NCBI RefSeq assembly: GCF_001244995.1 | Contig: NZ_LN869529.1 | Span: 1,033,264-1,097,263, forward strand | DNA length: 64,000 nucleotides | Reading direction: 5' to 3' | Source: Intestinimonas massiliensis (ex Afouda et al. 2020) | GTDB lineage: Bacteria; Bacillota; Clostridia; Oscillospirales; Oscillospiraceae | Shown: piece by piece, positions 1-7,376 of the stretch | Layout of the letters: each line of letters begins with the position of its first letter | Position numbering within the stretch: the first letter of the stretch is position 1 | Notes under the pieces: generated by a model | The model's database searches: none | What the model was told of the DNA's origin: nothing | Seen by the model: only the letters and a program-made list of their open reading frames with translations | Made by a program: the position numbers and the translations under genes

Positions 1-345
1 CTTCACTGCTCCTTGAAAACTGAATAGTTCAGTGCTGCGGATCTTTCCGCTTCTGCGAAGCAACACAGCTTCCGACGCCAAGACCTCCCGAAAGGGAGTG
101 AGCGACCTCCGGAGAGCTATAACAGTCGTGTGGTGCGGCTGCTTGCGACGATGCAGATGCCGGGTATAATGATACTTCCGTCTTTTCTTTGAATGGGCGG
201 CTCGGAGCGATCCTCGGAGGGGTGAGAGTCCCATGATACCGATTGACCATTGGTAGTCCGCAGCATTCCCAGAACTGCATAGTTCTTCTGGCAGGGGCGC
301 GAGCTGCAAATATGCCGGACAATGAAACAAACCCAAAAGAAACTT
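1..345 (+). ncRNA. Structured, ORF-poor leader with boxA-like motif (putative ncRNA)
   Basis: No convincing gene lies here. Positions 7-21 read TGCTCCTTGAAAACT, close to the boxA antitermination element of Gram-positive rRNA leaders. Several compact hairpins follow on the plus strand: GAAGC/GCTTC (57-72), CTCCC-GAAA-GGGAG with a GNRA tetraloop (85-98), and AGAACT-GCAT-AGTTCT (271-286). CTCGGAG is repeated directly near 210-228. The GNRA loop argues that the plus strand is the transcribed one. I infer a structured 5' region or ncRNA belonging to the mobile element; no known RNA family was recognised. Confidence 0.4.
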
Positions 346-373
346 ACTATATAGTTTCAGGATGAAAACTATG

Positions 374-417
374 TGGCAGGGTATCTTCACAAGATGCTCT
401 GCCATATCCTTTTGTCC
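374..417 (+). terminator. Terminator/attenuator-like hairpin before the small gene
   Basis: TGGCAGGGTATCTT (374-387) pairs with AAGATGCTCTGCCA (391-404) allowing G-U pairs, with a 3-nt loop, and is followed by a T-rich stretch (TATCCTTTTGTCC). It separates the structured leader from the DUF6870-type gene and could end the upstream RNA or attenuate read-through. Confidence 0.45.
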
Positions 418-451
418 TGAACATTTTCACGAAACAGGAGGTGCTTAGAAT

Positions 452-694
452 ATGATGGGCATAGAAACAATGAAAAATGTCAGCCCGAAAACGGTTGACC
501 GTAACACACTCGTTCAAAGAAGCAGCATCCGGCTTGATCCTGCGGCACCGCAAGAGGTCAGGCTGAGGGAGTTCATCAAGCAGATCAGAAATCCCTACTG
601 TTATCTGGACGGGAAAACTGTGGTGAAAATCACCTTCGCCGCGACGGACACAACAATGGAAGATTGTCTGGAACACTATCTGAGAGGTCTTTGA
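452..694 (+). CDS. Small DUF6870-like protein of mobile elements
   Basis: An 80-aa protein with an ideal ribosome binding site (AGGAGG, 9-10 nt before the ATG). The C-terminal half contains I-x-N-P-Y-C-Y, K-x-V-V-K-I-x-F-A-x-T-D and a final E-x-Y-L-x-x-L. I recall this pattern from short DUF6870-type proteins that often sit beside conjugative-element genes; the assignment is from memory, not a search. No catalytic motif or membrane segment is visible. It lies between the structured leader and the recombinase promoter, in the same direction, so it probably belongs to the element. Function unknown. Confidence 0.7.
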   Translation: MMGIETMKNVSPKTVDRNTLVQRSSIRLDPAAPQEVRLREFIKQIRNPYCYLDGKTVVKITFAATDTTMEDCLEHYLRGL

Positions 695-729
695 TTTATG
701 AACAGTCTGAATCTTTTCACCCGGTTCTA

Positions 730-758
730 TGGACAAGCGATTGAGCCTGTGGTATAAT
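730..758 (+). promoter_or_regulatory. Sigma-A promoter of the recombinase operon
   Basis: TGGACA (730-735), a 17-bp spacer and a perfect TATAAT (753-758). It is the only good promoter before the recombinase genes and predicts an approximately 140-nt untranslated leader. Confidence 0.8.
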
Positions 759-764
759 AAAATC

Positions 765-907
765 GGTCAAAAAAAGAAGAATACGGATTAAGCCGCTTGC
801 CTTGATGGTCATGTGGCGTTTTCGTGTTCCTCTTATAAGAGTTGAAGCAAGCCTTCGTCTTTCTGATTTGATGTACCACACCAAACAGAAAAACGGAGGT
901 TATTTTT
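765..907 (+). promoter_or_regulatory. Structured 5' leader of the recombinase operon
   Basis: The transcript leader contains GCTTGC (795-800) pairing with GCAAGC (847-852). Inside that large loop is the self-complementary CTCTTATAAGAG (830-841). The recombinase RBS (CGGAGG) follows at about 894. The nested stems suggest a regulatory fold, but no known riboswitch class was recognised. Confidence 0.4.
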
Positions 908-2542
908 ATGCCAGATAAGGTTTACCGCACGGCGATCTACTGCCGTCTGTCCCGTGAGGATGGAGACAAAGTTGAAAGCAACTCCATCGCCAGCCAGAGA
1001 GCCATCTGCGAGGACTACATTGCAAGGCATGAGGATTTGGAGCTGGTCTGTGAGCCGTTTGTGGATGACGGTTACAGCGGCGTTTCCTTCAATCGTCCTC
1101 AGTTCAAAAAGCTGGAAGAGGCAATCCGCAAGGGTGCGCTTGACTGCATCGTGGTCAAGGATCTCAGCCGCTTCTCAAGAAACTACATCGACGGCGGGCG
1201 CTACATTGAAAAGATTTTCCCGCAGCTTGGCATTCGCTTCATCGCAATCAATGATGCGTATGACAGTCTGACCGGTGATCCGCAGTCCGACTCCTTTGTT
1301 ATCCCGTTCAAAAACCTGATTAACGATTCTTACTGCAAGGACATCTCCATGAAAATCCGAAGCAGTCTGGAAGTCAAGCAGAAGAGCGGTGAGTTCGTCG
1401 GTTCGTTCGCCCCTTACGGCTACATGAAATCGCCGGAGAACAAAAACCAGCTCATCGTGGATGAAGCGGTCAGCGAATATGTGCAGATGATCTTTTCCAT
1501 GTACAAGGACGGCTTCTCCATTGGGCGCATTGCAAAGCGTCTGAACCAGATGGGCGTTCTGTCCCCAATGGAATACAAGCATTCCGCCGGTGTGAAGTTT
1601 GATACCGTCTTCAAAACCGGCGATACCGCAAAATGGACATACAAAGCCGTCCAGCGTATTCTCACCAACGAGGTTTATATCGGCGTTCTGGCGCAAGGCA
1701 AGCGCGGCACTCCCAACTACAAAGTCCGCGTTGTGAAAAGCAAGGATGAATCCGAGTGGGTCAAGGTAGAAAATGCGCATGAAGCTCTTGTGTCCTACGA
1801 GGACTTCATGGCAGTCAAGGTCATGATGCAGCGGGATATGCGCTGTTCGCCCGATCAGGACGAAGCGCATCTGTTTTCCGGCTTCCTGTTCTGCGGAGAC
1901 TGTCAGCAGCCAATGATCCGCAAGACCGTCCCGTCGAAGACGAAAAAGTATATCTACTACGTCTGCTCCACCAATAAGCACACCCGGACGTGCAGCCCGC
2001 ACAGCATCGCCGCAAAAGAGGTTGAAGAGAAGGTCTTCCGTGCCATTCATGACCAGATCGAGCTTGTCATCAATCTGGAACACGCGCTTGCGATGATAGA
2101 ACGGCTTCCGTCTCAGAGCCGTAAGGCTTTCAATTACGAAGCTCAGATCGCCAAAATCAAGGAAGAGATTGAACGGTACCAAAAGCTCAAGCTGGGGCTT
2201 TACGAGAACTTCATCGGCGGCGTCATTGATAAATCGGAATACTTCGAGTTCCGCAGCAGCTACACCAAAATCATTGAGGACAAACAGGAGGCACTTCTGC
2301 GGGTCAAAAAAGAAATGAAGCAGACGGTGACAACCGGCACGACCGAACGGAACTGGGTAACGCTTTTCAAACAGTATGAAAACGTCGAAGAACTGAACCG
2401 CCGTGTGCTGATGTCCCTTGTTGACCGCATTCTGATTCACGAAAACCATGCAATCGAAATTGTCTTCAAATACAGGGACGAATACCAGCAGACGATTGAA
2501 TACGTTCTCGGCTATGCCGATGAACTGGATATTGCCGTATAA
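908..2542 (+). CDS. Large serine recombinase 1 of 3
   Basis: A 544-aa large serine recombinase (TndX/TnpX-like group), which cuts and joins att sites to integrate or excise the element. The N-terminal resolvase domain (about 5-150) has Y-C-R-L-S with catalytic Ser15, the S-I-A-S-Q helix motif and V-V-K-D-L-S-R-F-S-R-N with the active-site arginines. The recombinase domain follows (about 160-290). A Cys-rich zinc ribbon begins F-C-G-D-C near 320 and ends around a C-x(n)-C pair near 355. A coiled coil occupies about 390-480. All expected parts are present, so it should be active. It is the first gene of a tight operon; RBS CGGAGG precedes the ATG. The start is supported by the promoter and leader upstream. 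Confidence 0.93.
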   Translation: MPDKVYRTAIYCRLSREDGDKVESNSIASQRAICEDYIARHEDLELVCEPFVDDGYSGVSFNRPQFKKLEEAIRKGALDCIVVKDLSRFSRNYIDGGRYIEKIFPQLGIRFIAINDAYDSLTGDPQSDSFVIPFKNLINDSYCKDISMKIRSSLEVKQKSGEFVGSFAPYGYMKSPENKNQLIVDEAVSEYVQMIFSMYKDGFSIGRIAKRLNQMGVLSPMEYKHSAGVKFDTVFKTGDTAKWTYKAVQRILTNEVYIGVLAQGKRGTPNYKVRVVKSKDESEWVKVENAHEALVSYEDFMAVKVMMQRDMRCSPDQDEAHLFSGFLFCGDCQQPMIRKTVPSKTKKYIYYVCSTNKHTRTCSPHSIAAKEVEEKVFRAIHDQIELVINLEHALAMIERLPSQSRKAFNYEAQIAKIKEEIERYQKLKLGLYENFIGGVIDKSEYFEFRSSYTKIIEDKQEALLRVKKEMKQTVTTGTTERNWVTLFKQYENVEELNRRVLMSLVDRILIHENHAIEIVFKYRDEYQQTIEYVLGYADELDIAV

Positions 2543-2557
2543 AGGAGGGATGAGCAA

Positions 2558-4264
2558 ATGGCAAGAAAAAGCAGAAAGCAAATTGCAGTCGAAGAGCCGG
2601 TTATCGAGTCTGTTTCTTCCGAGGTCTTCTCAACAGCCATCTATGCCCGTCTTTCCGTTGAAAACAGCGGCAAGTCTGAAAAGGTTGATGTCATCGCAAA
2701 TCAGATTGAGATTTGCAAGTCCTACATTGCAGAGCGTCCCTACCTGAATCTGATAGATACCTATGTGGACAACGGACGAACGGGTACGGTTTTTGATAGA
2801 CCGGAGTTCAACCGTCTGATGAACGACATCCGCACCGGCAGAATCAAGTGCCTTGTGGTTCGTGATCTCAGCCGGTTCGGGCGAGATTACATTGAGGCAG
2901 GAACCTATCTGGAACGGGTCTTTCCGCAGATCGGGCTTCGGTTTATCGCCATCAAGGAAAACTACGATAACTTTGATGCGGACGGCTCCGGCGAAAGCCT
3001 CATCATCCCTCTGCAAAACATGATCAACACCCTCTACTCGAAGGACATCTCCCGCAAGGTTTCTACTGCGCTCAAGGCACAGATGGAAAGTGGAGAGTTC
3101 AAGAAGCGCAATCTCCCGTATGGTTATCGCTGGGATGAAGAACACAGCAATATGGTCTTCGATGAGGAAACCGCACCGATTGTCCGGAAGATTTTCCAAT
3201 GGAAGATTGAAGGGCTGTCCCTTCCTGCGATTGCAGATCGGCTTGATGCAATGAACGCGCCCAATCCGGAGTTTCAGAAGTATCAGGTTGGCGTCCGCAC
3301 AGGCAATGCTACGGCGAAAAAGATTTGGAACAAGTCTTCACTCACTACCATTCTGGATAATCCCCACTACGTCGGAGATACCGTTCTCGGACGGACGCTG
3401 AACGCTATCTACAAGGGCGTCAAAAATCAGCATATCGACCGCGAGGAATGGATTGTTTTTCCCAATACTCACGAAGCGATTATCTCCCGTGAGGACTTCC
3501 AGAAGGTACGAGAAATGCGGAACGCTGCTGCAAGGACAAGGGTTGAGAAGATGGAGCGCACGGAAGAAATCCGCGCTACGTTGATCAATCTCTTTGAAGA
3601 CAAAATCGTCTGCGCAGACTGCGGCAGGAAGCTCTATTTCCATCGCAAGCGCGTTGACAAGCACAAGGACGGCGCATGGTACGCCTTCTATGAGTGCAGT
3701 TCATCCGTCAAGCGCGGCAATCTCTGTACGCCACACTATACGCGGCAGGACAAGCTCGAAGCCGATGTGCTTGCGGCGATCCAGCTTCAAGTCAAGGCGG
3801 CTCTCAATTACGACAAGCTGCTTGCCAAGCTGAGAAACAGCGAAGGCGAACGCAGCATCCGCGATCAGCAGAATGCGCTCATCACAAGCCTGAATCTGAA
3901 ACTCAGCGGCATCTCCAAGAAGCGTACTCGGCTCTATGAGGACTTCACGGAAGGCATTCTCGATGAAGAGGAATACGCCTTTGCCAAGAAAGCCTACGAT
4001 GAGCAGTATGTCGATCTTTCACGGCGGTTGGATGAAGCGGTTCAGCGGAAGGTAAAGTTTGCCGAGGCAATGTCCGAGGACAACAAGTGGCTAACGCTGA
4101 TGAAATCCGTCAGCGGTGCAACGATGCTCTCTCAGGAGTTGGTTGACGAGTCCGTAGAGCTTGTGAAAGTCCATGAGGACGGCTCAATCGAGCTGGTCAT
4201 GAAATACGGCGATATTTACGCTCTGACCGTTCAGAGTATCAAGGAAGTACAGGAGGCGATGTAA
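2558..4264 (+). CDS. Large serine recombinase 2 of 3
   Basis: A 568-aa large serine recombinase. Compared with recombinase 1 it has an N-terminal extension of about 18 residues before the resolvase domain; the catalytic Ser is Ser33 in Y-A-R-L-S. V-V-R-D-L-S-R-F-G-R-D carries the conserved arginines. The zinc ribbon includes V-C-A-D-C-G-R-K and a later Y-E-C-S pair, followed by a long charged coiled coil and a C-terminal beta segment. It begins 15 nt after the stop of recombinase 1 with a good RBS (AAAGGAGG). Tandem large serine recombinases occur in some ICEs, and CcrA/CcrB of SCC elements are a two-gene parallel, so the proteins may act as hetero-oligomers. That cooperation is inference. 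Confidence 0.93.
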   Translation: MARKSRKQIAVEEPVIESVSSEVFSTAIYARLSVENSGKSEKVDVIANQIEICKSYIAERPYLNLIDTYVDNGRTGTVFDRPEFNRLMNDIRTGRIKCLVVRDLSRFGRDYIEAGTYLERVFPQIGLRFIAIKENYDNFDADGSGESLIIPLQNMINTLYSKDISRKVSTALKAQMESGEFKKRNLPYGYRWDEEHSNMVFDEETAPIVRKIFQWKIEGLSLPAIADRLDAMNAPNPEFQKYQVGVRTGNATAKKIWNKSSLTTILDNPHYVGDTVLGRTLNAIYKGVKNQHIDREEWIVFPNTHEAIISREDFQKVREMRNAAARTRVEKMERTEEIRATLINLFEDKIVCADCGRKLYFHRKRVDKHKDGAWYAFYECSSSVKRGNLCTPHYTRQDKLEADVLAAIQLQVKAALNYDKLLAKLRNSEGERSIRDQQNALITSLNLKLSGISKKRTRLYEDFTEGILDEEEYAFAKKAYDEQYVDLSRRLDEAVQRKVKFAEAMSEDNKWLTLMKSVSGATMLSQELVDESVELVKVHEDGSIELVMKYGDIYALTVQSIKEVQEAM

Positions 4265-5872
4265 ATGAGCAAGGAATACAACATCGGCATCTACATCCGC
4301 CTCTCAATGGCTGATGAAGATTCCGGCTATGGCAGCAAGGCGGAAAGTGACAGCATCGGCAACCAACGTATGCTCATCAATCGCTTTCTTGACAATCATC
4401 CGGAGCTGTCTCACTGTCAGCGGTCTGAGTTTGCGGATGACGGTTATACCGGCACGAACTTTCACCGTCCTCAGTTCACGCAGATGATGGAGAAGGTCAA
4501 GCGCGGCGAGATTAACCTGATCTGCGTCAAAGACTTTTCCCGCTTTTCTCGTGACTACATTGAAACGGGAAACTATCTGGAATGCACTTTTCCATTCATG
4601 GGCGTCCGCTTTATTTCCATCAACGACGGCTATGACAGTGACGATTACAAAGGCACAACGGGCGGTCTGGAAGTGGTTATGCGCAGCATCATCTACGCCG
4701 CATACAGCAAAGACCTTTCCGTAAAGACCACATCGGCAAAAATCCAGATGATGAAGCAGGGCAAGTATGTCGGTGGCTACGCCCCATACGGCTACGTCCT
4801 GCATCCCACCATTCGGAACAAACTTGCCGTAGACCCGGAGGCGGCTGATGTGATCCGTCGTATTTTCCGCGAGGCGCTGGAAGGCAGCAACACCTCTCAG
4901 ATCGCCCGCAGCCTGAATGATGACGGCATCCCGACGCCGGGGCAATACTTCAAGAGCAAGCATCCCGACAAGAAGAAGTTCAGTAACATGAGCGAGAAAA
5001 TCAGTTGGGAAACCGTGATGGTCTATAACATCCTCAAAAACCTTGTTTACACCGGAACACTGGTCAGCCGCAAAATGAAGTCCTGCGGTGTCGGCTCAAA
5101 AAAGCGTGTTGTCAATGAGCCGATTATCGTAGAAGGAACGCATGAAGCTATTATCAGCAAGGAAGACTTTGAGCTTGCTCAGAAGGTCATTCGAGGCGGA
5201 GGACGGAATCCCACGCGCAAGCAGCATGACTATCCGCTCAAGGGACTCGTCCGATGCGGTAACTGTAAACGTGCTATGACACGCCGAAAGAACAAGGCTG
5301 GCATTCGATACTTCCAGTGCATTCACTCGGTCAACAACGGAAACACAGACTGTCCGGTTGGCAGGAGCTTTCCGGAAATGGATATTGAGAAGGTTGTCTT
5401 CCATGCCCTTACTCAGTTTCTTGCTTTGGCACAGAAGGAAGCAATACAGAACCGCGAAGTCGGTGATCTGCGGAAATCTGCCATCAAGGAATGTGCTGAT
5501 AAAATCCGCACTCTGCAAAAGCAGAACGAGCAGAACAAGGCGTCCAAGCTGAGGCTCTACGAGAAGTATGCAGCCGGAAGCATCACGAAGGAGGCGTACA
5601 TTCAGCAGAAAGCGGCAGCGGATGTGAAGATTGCTGAAAACGATGGAGCAATCCAGCGCAGTCACGAGCGGATGAAGGAGCTTGACTCCGAGACCGCCTG
5701 TTCAGATGAAAAGCTGGATGCGGTCTGCGAACAGTACGGCGACTGCAAAGCTCTGACCTATGAGCTGACCCACGCATTCATTTCTGCGGTCTACATTTAC
5801 GATCTTGACAACATAGAAATCGTCTGGAAGTTCAAGGACTTCCTCACTACATCAGAAGGAGAAGCCAAATGA
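4265..5872 (+). CDS. Large serine recombinase 3 of 3
   Basis: A 535-aa large serine recombinase starting directly after the TAA stop of recombinase 2, with AGGAGG inside that gene's last codons. The catalytic Ser14 lies in Y-I-R-L-S. The S-I-G-N-Q motif, V-K-D-F-S-R-F-S-R-D arginines, a zinc ribbon (R-C-G-N-C-K and Y-F-Q-C) and a coiled coil (about 390-480) are intact. The 3' end overlaps the next gene by ATGA, implying translational coupling with the small partner. The three large recombinases are clearly paralogous but diverged, so this is an old tandem array, not a recent duplication. Confidence 0.93.
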   Translation: MSKEYNIGIYIRLSMADEDSGYGSKAESDSIGNQRMLINRFLDNHPELSHCQRSEFADDGYTGTNFHRPQFTQMMEKVKRGEINLICVKDFSRFSRDYIETGNYLECTFPFMGVRFISINDGYDSDDYKGTTGGLEVVMRSIIYAAYSKDLSVKTTSAKIQMMKQGKYVGGYAPYGYVLHPTIRNKLAVDPEAADVIRRIFREALEGSNTSQIARSLNDDGIPTPGQYFKSKHPDKKKFSNMSEKISWETVMVYNILKNLVYTGTLVSRKMKSCGVGSKKRVVNEPIIVEGTHEAIISKEDFELAQKVIRGGGRNPTRKQHDYPLKGLVRCGNCKRAMTRRKNKAGIRYFQCIHSVNNGNTDCPVGRSFPEMDIEKVVFHALTQFLALAQKEAIQNREVGDLRKSAIKECADKIRTLQKQNEQNKASKLRLYEKYAAGSITKEAYIQQKAAADVKIAENDGAIQRSHERMKELDSETACSDEKLDAVCEQYGDCKALTYELTHAFISAVYIYDLDNIEIVWKFKDFLTTSEGEAK

Positions 5873-6264
5873 AAGTATTTCTTTATATCCGCGTTGCCTG
5901 TGCGGATCAGCTTGCGGCAGCAGACCAGCGGGAAGAGCTGGAACGCTATGCGAAGGACAAAGGCTATGAGGTGGCTGCTGCTGTGGCGGCAGACGGCATC
6001 TCCGGCGTCCATACGGAAGGTATCATGAACTTCCTGCTGAACGAAGCCAAGCGTCAGGACATCGGTACGATCCTCACCCGCGACACCTCGCGAATCAGCC
6101 GGGACACTTCCTCTTTCATGAGGTTTGAGCGAAAGTTCCGGGAGAACGGCATCCGGTTCGAGTATCTGTCCAAGCCTGACAACGAGCTTCCGGTCACTCC
6201 GATGTTGGAGGCATTTGCGGCGGCGTATAAGAAGCGTCGCACAAAGAACGGCACAAGAGCGTAG
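5869..6264 (+). CDS. One-domain resolvase-like protein, catalytic Ser replaced by Ala
   Basis: A 131-aa protein consisting only of a resolvase N-terminal domain. The position of the nucleophile in Y-x-R-[VL]-S is Y-I-R-V-A here, so the serine needed for strand cleavage is missing. The arginine motif survives as T-R-D-T-S-R-I-S-R-D. It lacks the recombinase domain, zinc ribbon and coiled coil of the large proteins and ends in a basic tail. It overlaps recombinase 3 by ATGA, so it is coupled to it. I infer a non-cleaving partner that joins or regulates the recombinase complex, for example as an orientation or directionality factor. The same substitution recurs in the gene at 8822-9235. Confidence 0.82.
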   Translation: MKVFLYIRVACADQLAAADQREELERYAKDKGYEVAAAVAADGISGVHTEGIMNFLLNEAKRQDIGTILTRDTSRISRDTSSFMRFERKFRENGIRFEYLSKPDNELPVTPMLEAFAAAYKKRRTKNGTRA

Positions 6265-6272
6265 AGAAAACG

Positions 6273-6332
6273 CAAGCCGTTCACGGGTGGTTGTCCACCT
6301 ATGAACGGCTTGTAAATTCTCAAAATTTTTTT
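6273..6332 (+). terminator. Intrinsic terminator ending the recombinase operon
   Basis: CAAGCCGTTCA (6273-6283) pairs with TGAACGGCTTG (6302-6312), enclosing an inner stem GGTGG/CCACC (6286-6299). A T-run follows at 6326-6332. It closes the operon and lies about 20 nt before the predicted element boundary. Confidence 0.85.
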
Positions 6333-6356
6333 AGTCCCTACTTGACACAAGAAGAC
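6333..6356. other. Predicted right end of the mobile element (junction into another recombinase gene)
   Basis: Up to about 6353 the sequence is unrelated to a recombinase. From the GAC codon at 6354 it reads straight into D-L-S-R-L-G-R-N-Y, the middle of a serine recombinase catalytic domain whose first roughly 75 residues are missing. The codon expected before the Asp is Lys (AAG), but GAA is found, so the switch falls at or next to the GA of GAC. TndX/TnpX-type recombinases are known to cross over at GA dinucleotides. The left end lies outside the window, so the attachment pair cannot be compared here. Confidence 0.5.
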
Positions 6357-7376
6357 CTCTCCCGGCTGGGCCGGAACTACATTGAGGTGGGCAAGCTCAC
6401 CGAGGAATTTCTCCCGCTCCATGATGTGCGGCTGGTGGCGGTGTCCGATGGCGTGGACAGCGACGAAGGCGAAGATGATTTTACCCCGTTCAAGAACATT
6501 ATGAATGAATACTACGCCAAAGACATTTCCAAGAAGCGCCGCATCGTCAATAAGATGAAAGGCAACGCCGGGATTCCGCTTTCTCCGCCGCCCTACGGCT
6601 ACATAAAGAACCCGGACGATCCCCGGTTTTGGGTGATTGACCCGGAGGCTGCCGAGGTGGTGCGCTGTATCTACCGCATGGCGCTGGACGGGTATGGGCT
6701 GGCTGAAACTGCCGCTGCCCTCGGTGCGGATGGGATTGTCAACCCGACCTACTATTGGCACAGCAGGAGTACAAGCAGGGGAGGCTCTAAAAGCACCGTG
6801 GAGCCCACAAAATGGGGACACACCACGATCAAGAAAATCTTGACCACCCAAGAATATTGCGGCGATGTCATCAACTTCAAAAGCTATTCCAAATCCTATA
6901 AAATGAAGCGCCGGATTGAAAACCCGGAGGAAAACCGGGCGATCTTCCTCAATGTCCATGAGCCTATCATTGACCGGCCAACTTGGGAAAAGGTACAGGC
7001 GTTAAAGGCCGGGACACGGCGCAAGCGTCCCACCGTTACGCAGGAGTCCAGCGCCTTTTGCGGCTATCTGAAATGCCCGGAGTGTGGCGGCAATCTGAAT
7101 TTCCATTTTAACCAGGGCAACCACGACATCAAATTCTTTAGCTGTAAGAACCACAATTCCGGGCTCCGTAAATGCTCGTCTACCCACTATATCCGGCCGG
7201 ACTTCTTGGAGCAGGTCGTGCTCTACGAGATCCACCGGCTGGCCTGCTTCGCTAACGAATACGAAAATGACTTCATCAAAGCGATGGTAGGTCGCTCGGC
7301 AAAGGTAGCGGAAAATGACCGGGTACGCAAGAAACGGGAGCTGGACGGACTGTTGGCCCGGGACAAGGAACTGGAT
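6354..7376 (+). pseudogene. Large serine recombinase remnant A (lacks N-terminus and C-terminal end)
   Basis: About 341 codons of a large serine recombinase beginning at D-L-S-R-L-G-R-N. The catalytic serine and first half of the resolvase domain are gone. The recombinase domain (P-P-Y-G-Y, E-Y-C-G-D-V) and zinc ribbon (K-C-P-E-C-G-G then F-S-C-K) are present. The coiled coil breaks off at E-L-D (7368-7376), where remnant B begins in frame. No start codon with an RBS exists; the open frame runs back through the upstream terminator to a TTG. It is therefore a dead fragment even though the frame is open. Confidence 0.8.

Noticed and set aside
1175-2581. A 468-codon minus-strand frame opposite recombinase 1
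   Set aside because: Antisense shadow; the plus strand carries a complete catalytic motif set.
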